DNA of 6,036 nt from contig CAMYZK010000167.1 in assembly GCA_947303825.1 (NCBI GenBank), positions 1 through 6,036 on the forward strand, read 5' to 3'. Positions within the stretch are counted from its first letter, which is position 1. Every line of letters starts with the position of its first letter. Made by a program: the position numbers and the translations under genes. Below, in pieces: positions 1-4,728 of the stretch. The notes beneath the pieces were generated by a model, which was not told where the DNA came from, searched no databases, and worked only from the letters and a program-made list of their open reading frames with translations. The stretch is from an uncultured Prevotella sp. (lineage in GTDB: Bacteria; Bacteroidota; Bacteroidia; Bacteroidales; Bacteroidaceae).

Positions 1-1
1 G

Positions 2-682
2 GCTGAAAACTATCAAGACTTTGTTGAAGGAGTCAAACAGTCTTTGTTGCAAGCTCCTGATGCCAAGAATGCAGCCAGGATAAATGGGTGGCAAATAGGG
101 GAGCAGCTGAAAAACACCTATCTGTCAAAGTTGAAGAGCGAGTTTACTGACACTCCAGACAGCATTGTCATGGAAGTATTGGTAAGAGGATTTGTCGATG
201 CCGTACTGGGGAATGCCAGCATTACGGTAGAAGAGGCCGATAAGCTTTTCAAAGAAAAGGAGAACTTCAACAAGGCTGCCAAGGAGGAGAAGCTAAGCAA
301 GCCCGGAAAAGATTTTCTTGCACAGAATGCTAAGAAAAAGAAAGTCATAACCACTGAGAGCGGCCTGCAATACAAGGTGCTGGTAAAAGGCAAGGGCGAG
401 GTGCCGCAAGCCACCGACGAAGTGAAGGTGCACTACGAGGGAAGACTGATAGACGGTACCGTCTTCGACGCTTCGGCAAAACACGGCACAGAGCCTATGC
501 CCCTGAAAGCTAACCAAGTGATAAAGGGATGGCAGGAGGCACTTACCATGATGCCAGTAGGGTCAAAGTGGCAACTCTACATACCTTATACCCTGGCCTA
601 CGGCAGCAATCAGGCAGGCAACATACCCCCGTACTCGGCACTGATATTCGACATAGAGCTGGTAGACATAGTTAAAAAGTAG
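2..682 (+). CDS. FKBP-type peptidyl-prolyl cis-trans isomerase, Mip/FklB-like (5' partial)
   Basis: The frame is open from the left edge, so the gene starts outside the window; the TTG at 44 is internal. 226 residues are visible. Residues 1 to about 85 match the helical FKBP N-terminal (dimerisation/linker) domain, with a typical NGWQIGEQL segment. A charged, Lys-rich helix leads into SGLQYKVL, the usual entry to the FKBP catalytic domain (about 114-226). Binding-pocket residues expected from FKBP12 are present: Tyr145 (HYEG), Phe155-Asp156 (VFDAS), Val173-Ile174 and Trp177 (VIKGW), Tyr200 (LAYG) and Phe216 (IFDIEL). The protein should catalyse prolyl isomerisation and assist folding. Family members are usually periplasmic or outer-membrane-anchored, but the signal sequence is not visible, so location is inferred. 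It ends in TAG, followed by a hairpin that separates it from the next gene. The family call is secure; the exact paralogue is not. Confidence 0.93.
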   Translation, partial: AENYQDFVEGVKQSLLQAPDAKNAARINGWQIGEQLKNTYLSKLKSEFTDTPDSIVMEVLVRGFVDAVLGNASITVEEADKLFKEKENFNKAAKEEKLSKPGKDFLAQNAKKKKVITTESGLQYKVLVKGKGEVPQATDEVKVHYEGRLIDGTVFDASAKHGTEPMPLKANQVIKGWQEALTMMPVGSKWQLYIPYTLAYGSNQAGNIPPYSALIFDIELVDIVKK

Positions 683-712
683 CACCAGCACTACATAGAA
701 ATGCAAATTATT

Positions 713-753
713 ACAAAATGCGTATGTTTATGGAAAAAACATGCGCATTTTGT
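713..753 (+). terminator. 17-bp-stem hairpin, probable intrinsic terminator of the FKBP gene
   Basis: The left arm is 713-729 and the right arm 737-753, with a 7-base loop (730-736). The arms are complementary at 16 of 17 positions, and the remaining pair is a U-G wobble in + strand RNA. The stem begins with ACAAAA and ends with TTTTGT, so it has the A-tract/T-tract form of a bidirectional terminator, 30 bases after the FKBP stop. The downstream tract is T-rich but interrupted by G and C, so termination may be incomplete. The near-palindrome could instead, or also, be a protein-binding site, since its right end reaches the -33 region of the next promoter. Confidence 0.7.
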
Positions 754-783
754 TGCTTGTTTCAGTATTTTTGTGTACTTTTG
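753..783 (+). promoter_or_regulatory. Predicted Bacteroidota sigma-ABfr-type promoter for the Lrp-C26/M19-QC operon
   Basis: TACTTTTG at 776-783 fits the Bacteroides -7 consensus TAnnTTTG exactly. TTG at 753-755 lies 20 bases upstream and can serve as the -33 element. Transcription would begin roughly 5-8 bases after 783, giving a leader of about 25 bases before the ATG at 814. A second perfect -7 match, TATTTTTG at 766-773, overlaps the same area but has no well-spaced TTTG (the one at 749-752 is only 13 bases away). The call rests on consensus matching and position. Confidence 0.6.
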
Positions 784-813
784 CTGACAATTTGTAAAAA
801 CAGCTAGTAAGAA

Positions 814-1290
814 ATGGAAAGAATTGACAATCTTGACAAGAAAATACTGAGCATTTTGTCGAAAAACGCACGAATAGCGTTTAAGGATGTAGCAGCAGTG
901 TGCGGCGTGTCCAGGGCTGCCATTCACCAAAGGGTGCAAAGGCTTATTGAGGGTAATGTGATAACGGGAAGCGGCTTTGACGTCAACCCCAAGTCACTGG
1001 GATACAGAACCTGTACCTACGTGGGTATTACACTGGAGAGAGGCTCCATGTACAAGGAGGTGGTGAAGCAGCTGGAACTCATTCCAGAGGTGGTGGAGTG
1101 CCATTTCACCACAGGCCCATACACCATGCTTGTCAAACTGTACGCGCGCGACAACGAGCAGCTCATGCACCTGCTCAACGGTAAACTGCAGCAGGTGCCG
1201 GGAGTGGTGGCAACAGAGACACTCATCTCCCTGGAGCAGAATATCAAGCGGGAAATACCCGTACACTTCGACGAACTAGACACAGAATGA
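814..1290 (+). CDS. Lrp/AsnC family transcriptional regulator
   Basis: 158 residues, normal for the family. The start LDKKILSILSKNAR is the standard Lrp/AsnC opening helix. The helix-turn-helix spans about residues 22-45 (FKDVAAVCGVSRAAIHQRV), followed by a short wing (about 48-60) and the ligand-sensing, oligomerising RAM/AsnC domain (about 66-142). Such proteins bind DNA as dimers to octamers and respond to amino acids or related metabolites. In the RAM effector loop, where E. coli Lrp has SGDFDYLL, this protein has TGPYTMLV, so both acidic residues are absent and the ligand is likely not leucine sensed in the E. coli manner. The ATG at 814 is preceded by an AT-rich leader without a clear Shine-Dalgarno sequence, usual in this phylum. 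Its stop overlaps the next start by four bases, so it is probably co-expressed with, and regulates, the enzymes downstream. The true ligand is unknown. Confidence 0.93.
   Translation: MERIDNLDKKILSILSKNARIAFKDVAAVCGVSRAAIHQRVQRLIEGNVITGSGFDVNPKSLGYRTCTYVGITLERGSMYKEVVKQLELIPEVVECHFTTGPYTMLVKLYARDNEQLMHLLNGKLQQVPGVVATETLISLEQNIKREIPVHFDELDTE
1287..1290 (+). other. ATGA stop/start overlap (translational coupling site)
   Basis: The four bases ATGA contain the start ATG of the C26-M19 enzyme (1287-1289) and the stop TGA of the Lrp-like regulator (1288-1290). This directly fixes the enzyme's start and implies co-transcription, probably with coupled translation. Confidence 0.85.
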
Positions 1291-3071
1291 ACTTTTTCTC
1301 CATAGAGGAACAGGCAGCACTGGCCTATGGCAACACTTCACTGCAGAGGAAACCAGTGGTGGGGCTGACGGCAAACTATGATGACGAGCACAGCGCGCGG
1401 CTGGCCGATGCCTATTATAAGCAGGTGGCCGCAGCTGGAGCTGTCCCCGTTATCATTCCGCCATTGTCGGAATCGACAGCCGTACTTGAGACACTGCAGC
1501 GCATTGACGCACTGCTGCTGACAGGTGGTGCCGACATCAATCCTCTCTTTCAGGGAGAACAGCCCTCCCCTCTGCTGGGAGGCATCAACCATGAGCGTGA
1601 CCTGCCCGAACTGCTCATGACACGACTGGCTGCCAATAGGCAGATGCCAATATTGGGAATATGCCGGGGCATACAGACTATGGCGATGGCAATGGGTGGA
1701 AGGGTGGCTCAAGACCTCTCACTTGTTGACCGTGACAGCTCTGACAACCTATTGAAACACTCGCAACAGGCAGCACGGCATGTTCCTACGCATAGTATAA
1801 AAGTAGCAAGCGACACTGTGCTCCACAGCATCTTCAAAGACTGTCTGGATAGCGAAGGCATGCTGCCGGTCAACTCCTTCCACCATCAGGCCATACTCTC
1901 TGCAGGAAAAGGCATGCGTGTTTGTGCTACCGCCCCCGACGGGATAATCGAAGGCATAGAGAGCAGTGAGCATAAGCCTCTCCTTGCCGTACAGTGGCAT
2001 CCGGAGTGCATGGCAGAAGCTGGCCTGCCGCTGTTCAGATGGCTTACCGCCAAGGCAGAGGAATACAGACAGGCCCAGACCCTTCATGACAGGTTGCTGA
2101 CACTTGACACCCACTGTGATACGCCTATGCTCTTTCCCAAGGGTATAGACTTTTCCACACGCGACAGCCGCATCCTGGTAGACCTGCCAAAGATGACGGA
2201 AGGCAGGCTCGACGCAACAATCATGGTAGCTTACATACCCCAGAAAGCCACACCGCAGCTGCCCGACGAGCCCTCAGAGCTTACTCCCTTCAGTTATGCC
2301 AACGCCATCTTCGACCGTATAGAGAAGATTGTGGCCCAGAACGCTACAAGACTGGCACTGGCCCGCACTCCTGCCGACCTGTGGCGCAATAAATGCGATG
2401 GGCGCAAGAGCATCATGATAGGCATTGAGAACGGAAAAGCACTGGAGGGCGACATCAGGAACATAGAACACTTTGCCAAACGAGGAATAGTATACATCAC
2501 CCTTTGCCATAACGGCGACAATGACATCTGCGACTCGGCAAAAGGCAGCGCCACACATGGCGGAGTGAGCGACTTCGGCAAGGATGTCATTGCCGAGATG
2601 AACAGGCTGGGAGTAATGGTAGACCTGAGCCATGCCGCCGAGAGCAGCTTCTACGATGCACTCGACATCTCGAGGACATCCATCGTGTGTAGCCATTCGT
2701 CGTGCTGCGCACTCTGTGACCATCCACGCAACCTCACTGACGACCAGATGCGGGCCTTGGCTGCCAAGGGAGGAGTATGCCAGATAACGCTCTATCCGGG
2801 CTTCCTGTGTAAGAATCCCGATGAAGCAACAATAAACGATGCGATAGCCCACCTTGAGCATGCCATAAATGTAATGGGAATAGACCATGTGGGGCTGGGT
2901 ACTGATTTCGACGGAGACGGAGGTGTGCCAGGACTGGCCGATGCCAGCGAGCTGACCCTGTTTACACGGCGGCTGCTCAGGCAACGATACAGCAACGAGG
3001 ACATACAGAAGATATGGGGAGGAAACTTCCTCAGAGTTATGCAACAAGTACAGGATTTAACCAAACAATGA
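1287..3071 (+). CDS. Fusion enzyme: gamma-glutamyl hydrolase (peptidase C26) + M19 dipeptidase
   Basis: 594 residues carrying two complete hydrolase domains in one frame. Domain 1 (about 23-255) is a class-I glutamine-amidotransferase-like peptidase C26, of the gamma-glutamyl-GABA hydrolase (PuuD) type: LLLTGGADINP near 77-86, nucleophile Cys126 in GICRGIQ, and His238 and Glu240 in QWHPE. Domain 2 (about 265-590) is an M19 (renal/membrane dipeptidase) metalloenzyme. By alignment with renal dipeptidase the metal ligands are His276 and Asp278 (DTHCD), bridging Glu381 (GIENG), His449 (DLSHA) and His470 (CSHSS); Asp540 (GTDFDG) and Arg481 (HPRNLTD) are also kept. Both active sites therefore look intact. 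No signal peptide or membrane segment is seen at the N-terminus, so it is probably cytoplasmic. A single protein could cut a gamma-glutamyl bond and then a dipeptide, as in gamma-glutamyl or murein peptide salvage, but the substrate is inferred. It sits between an Lrp-like regulator and a lipoprotein in a tight operon. Confidence 0.92.
   Translation: MNFFSIEEQAALAYGNTSLQRKPVVGLTANYDDEHSARLADAYYKQVAAAGAVPVIIPPLSESTAVLETLQRIDALLLTGGADINPLFQGEQPSPLLGGINHERDLPELLMTRLAANRQMPILGICRGIQTMAMAMGGRVAQDLSLVDRDSSDNLLKHSQQAARHVPTHSIKVASDTVLHSIFKDCLDSEGMLPVNSFHHQAILSAGKGMRVCATAPDGIIEGIESSEHKPLLAVQWHPECMAEAGLPLFRWLTAKAEEYRQAQTLHDRLLTLDTHCDTPMLFPKGIDFSTRDSRILVDLPKMTEGRLDATIMVAYIPQKATPQLPDEPSELTPFSYANAIFDRIEKIVAQNATRLALARTPADLWRNKCDGRKSIMIGIENGKALEGDIRNIEHFAKRGIVYITLCHNGDNDICDSAKGSATHGGVSDFGKDVIAEMNRLGVMVDLSHAAESSFYDALDISRTSIVCSHSSCCALCDHPRNLTDDQMRALAAKGGVCQITLYPGFLCKNPDEATINDAIAHLEHAINVMGIDHVGLGTDFDGDGGVPGLADASELTLFTRRLLRQRYSNEDIQKIWGGNFLRVMQQVQDLTKQ
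3068..3071 (+). other. Second ATGA stop/start overlap
   Basis: ATGA combines the TGA stop of the C26-M19 enzyme (3069-3071) with an ATG (3068) in frame with the downstream lipoprotein. It repeats the junction at 1287-1290. An in-frame ATG at 3080 also gives a good lipoprotein signal, so which of the two is used remains open. Confidence 0.55.
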
Positions 3072-3079
3072 TACCCAGA

Positions 3080-4075
3080 ATGAAAAAGATAATTGCCATC
3101 GCCATTGTCGTACTGGCATTGATTTCATGCGGAGGGTCGCAGAAAAGCTCCAGCGAGCAGGACAGTGCCGCCCAGACCTCTGCCGAACCTGTAGGCCCGG
3201 CGTTCTCTGCTGATTCTGCATACGCTTTTTGTGCACAGCAATGCAGCTTCGGCCCAAGAACGATGAACAGCCAGGCTCATGAGCTGTGTGCGCAGTGGAT
3301 AGTGAAGAAGATGCAGGAATATGGCATGAGCATCACTGAGCAGAGAGCCACTCTGAAAGGTTTCGACGGAACGTCGTTGCTAGCCAACAACATTATTGCA
3401 AGCTACAGGCCGGAGCTGTCTGAACGCATAATGATTTGCGCACACTGGGACAGCCGTCCATGGGCCGACAACGACCCCGATCCCGTGAATCACAGCTTGC
3501 CTGTGATGGCAGCCAACGACGGTGCCAGCGGAGTGGCCGTTATGATGGAGCTGGCAAGACTCCTGGCATTCCAGGATAGCTCTGCAAAGCCTAAGGTGGG
3601 CATCGATTTCATTTGCTTCGATGCCGAAGACTGGGGGAGCCATGAGAACAACGACTCATGGGCACTGGGCTCTCAGCACTGGGCAAAGAACCTGCACAAG
3701 CCAGGCTATAAGGCAAGATACGGAATACTGCTAGACATGGTGGGAGGGCAGCAGGCACTGTTCTATAGGGAACAAAACTCCATGCAGTTTGCCCCAGGAA
3801 TAGTTGACAGAGTGTGGAAAGCTGCCAGTACCGTCGGCTATGGGGGATATTTCCCACAGCAAGACGGAGGAGGCATTACCGACGATCATATGCCGGTAAA
3901 CCAGGTGGCAAAGATTCCGTGCATTGACATCATACCATACTATCCCGACTGCGAGGAGAGCTCTTTCGGACCAACATGGCATACCATCAGCGATGATATG
4001 GCCCACATAGACCGTAATACCCTGAAGGCAGTGGGACAGACGCTGGTGCAGACTATTTGGAGTGAACAACAATAA
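3080..4075 (+). CDS. Glutaminyl-cyclase-like (type II QC, M28 fold) lipoprotein
   Basis: 331 residues from the ATG at 3080. MKKIIAIAIV leads into a lipobox (ALISC) with Cys17, a lipoprotein signal peptide; the ATG at 3068 adds four residues (MIPR) and is also possible, whereas a start at 3014 would bury the signal. After the Cys comes a Ser/Gln/Ala-rich linker without a run of acidic residues, so surface export is not indicated and a periplasm-facing anchor is inferred. Residues about 45-331 form an M28-type zinc hydrolase domain. It resembles animal-type glutaminyl cyclases more than aminopeptidases: AHWDSRP (121-127), zinc ligand Asp147 (AANDGAS), Glu183-Asp184 (DAEDWG), Asp219 (LLDMVG), TDDHMP (267-272), and Trp300-His301 followed by ISDD. 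Type II glutaminyl cyclases of this kind are known in Porphyromonas, Tannerella and Prevotella, where they cyclise N-terminal Gln exposed by signal peptidase I. An M28 aminopeptidase is the alternative. It is the last gene of the Lrp-led operon, or of a run extending into the XRE-cupin gene 19 bases on. Confidence 0.85.
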   Translation: MKKIIAIAIVVLALISCGGSQKSSSEQDSAAQTSAEPVGPAFSADSAYAFCAQQCSFGPRTMNSQAHELCAQWIVKKMQEYGMSITEQRATLKGFDGTSLLANNIIASYRPELSERIMICAHWDSRPWADNDPDPVNHSLPVMAANDGASGVAVMMELARLLAFQDSSAKPKVGIDFICFDAEDWGSHENNDSWALGSQHWAKNLHKPGYKARYGILLDMVGGQQALFYREQNSMQFAPGIVDRVWKAASTVGYGGYFPQQDGGGITDDHMPVNQVAKIPCIDIIPYYPDCEESSFGPTWHTISDDMAHIDRNTLKAVGQTLVQTIWSEQQ

Positions 4076-4094
4076 TCAACACAATTACAATTTT

Positions 4095-4679
4095 ATGACA
4101 GACAACAAGTCAATAGTAGGCGCAAAAATACGGAGCCTCAGAGAAACAAAAAATCTCAGCGTGGAAGAAATAGCTGAGCGTAGCGGACTCACTATGGAGC
4201 AAATAGACAGTATAGAAAACGACGTTAACCTGCCGTCATTGGGCCCGCTGATTAAGATTGCCCGTGCACTGGGGGTACGGCTTGGAACGTTTATGGACGA
4301 CAATGATGCTCTGGGACCTATTGTCTGCCGAGCTGCCGACCGTGAGAAAAACAGCAGCATCAGTTTCAGCAACGGGGCTACCGATGCACGTAGACACATG
4401 GAGTATCATCCCTTGGCACAGCAGAAGGCTGGTCGCCACATGGAGCCTTTCGTCATAGACATACATCCTGAGGAAAGTCCACAATTCCAGCTCTCTGACC
4501 ATGAAGGCGAGGAGTTTATCTATGTCATGCAGGGAGAGATAGAGGTGGTCTATGGTAAGGAGACCTACAACCTGAAAGAGGGTGACAGCATCTTCTACGA
4601 CAGCATAGTGAAGCATCATGTTCATGGCGCCCCCGGCAAGAGCGCGAAAATCCTGGCTGTAGTTTATATCCCGTTCTAA
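4095..4679 (+). CDS. XRE-family transcriptional regulator with C-terminal cupin domain
   Basis: 194 residues from the ATG at 4095. An in-frame ATG at 4062 would overlap the upstream gene and add an Asn-rich, unconserved-looking tail (MNNNNQHNYNF), so 4095 is preferred. Residues about 7-66 are a Cro/C1-type helix-turn-helix (IRSLRETKNLSVEEIAERSG, then TMEQIDSIEN and LPSLGPLIKIARALGV). Residues about 115-192 are a small beta-barrel cupin: motif 1 is HEGEEFIYVMQGE (His136, Glu139, Glu140, Gly147) and motif 2 is LKEGDSIFYDSIVKHHVHG (160-178). The cupin probably binds a small effector and the HTH binds DNA. XRE-cupin regulators often sit beside the metabolic genes they control, which makes the acyl-CoA ligase starting about 50 bases downstream the likely target. 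The leader before 4095 is only 19 bases with no clear promoter, so read-through from the upstream operon is possible. Effector unknown. Confidence 0.92.
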   Translation: MTDNKSIVGAKIRSLRETKNLSVEEIAERSGLTMEQIDSIENDVNLPSLGPLIKIARALGVRLGTFMDDNDALGPIVCRAADREKNSSISFSNGATDARRHMEYHPLAQQKAGRHMEPFVIDIHPEESPQFQLSDHEGEEFIYVMQGEIEVVYGKETYNLKEGDSIFYDSIVKHHVHGAPGKSAKILAVVYIPF

Positions 4680-4691
4680 AGCCCACCCAAG

Positions 4692-4708
4692 CCCTCCCAA
4701 AGGGAGGG
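4692..4708 (+). repeat. Short perfect GC-rich hairpin between XRE-cupin and acyl-CoA ligase
   Basis: CCCTCCC (4692-4698), loop AAA, then GGGAGGG (4702-4708): a perfect 7-bp GC stem 12 bases after the XRE-cupin stop. It is preceded by a related C-rich block (GCCCACCC, 4681-4688). The sequence after the stem (ATGTTTAAATG) has only three consecutive Ts, so it is a weak intrinsic terminator at best. The form resembles C/G-rich palindromic units that, from memory, recur between genes in Bacteroidales genomes; whether it is repeated in this genome cannot be seen from a single copy. Confidence 0.5.
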
Positions 4709-4728
4709 ATGTTTAAATGCCTAAGATT

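Noticed and set aside
44..682. FKBP gene starting at the TTG at 44
   Set aside because: The same frame is open to the window edge and its upstream residues (ENYQDFVEGVKQSLL) continue the FKBP N-terminal domain, so the TTG is an internal Leu codon.
766..773. TATTTTTG as the main -7 box of the Lrp operon
   Set aside because: It matches TAnnTTTG, but no TTG/TTTG lies at the usual 19-21-base spacing, whereas TACTTTTG at 776-783 has one at 20 bases.
691..939. Minus-strand small open frame across the FKBP-Lrp gap
   Set aside because: It runs through the hairpin and promoter and into the Lrp HTH on the opposite strand, and its composition (Cys, Phe, His rich) is not protein-like.
2274..3047. Long antisense open frame (257 codons) inside the C26-M19 gene
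   Set aside because: It lies opposite the conserved M19 catalytic domain, shows no recognisable domain, and has the Cys/His/Val-rich composition expected of a shadow frame.
4062..4094. Upstream start for the XRE-cupin gene
   Set aside because: It would overlap the cyclase stop and add an 11-residue Asn-rich tail; the ATG at 4095 directly precedes the normal HTH start.
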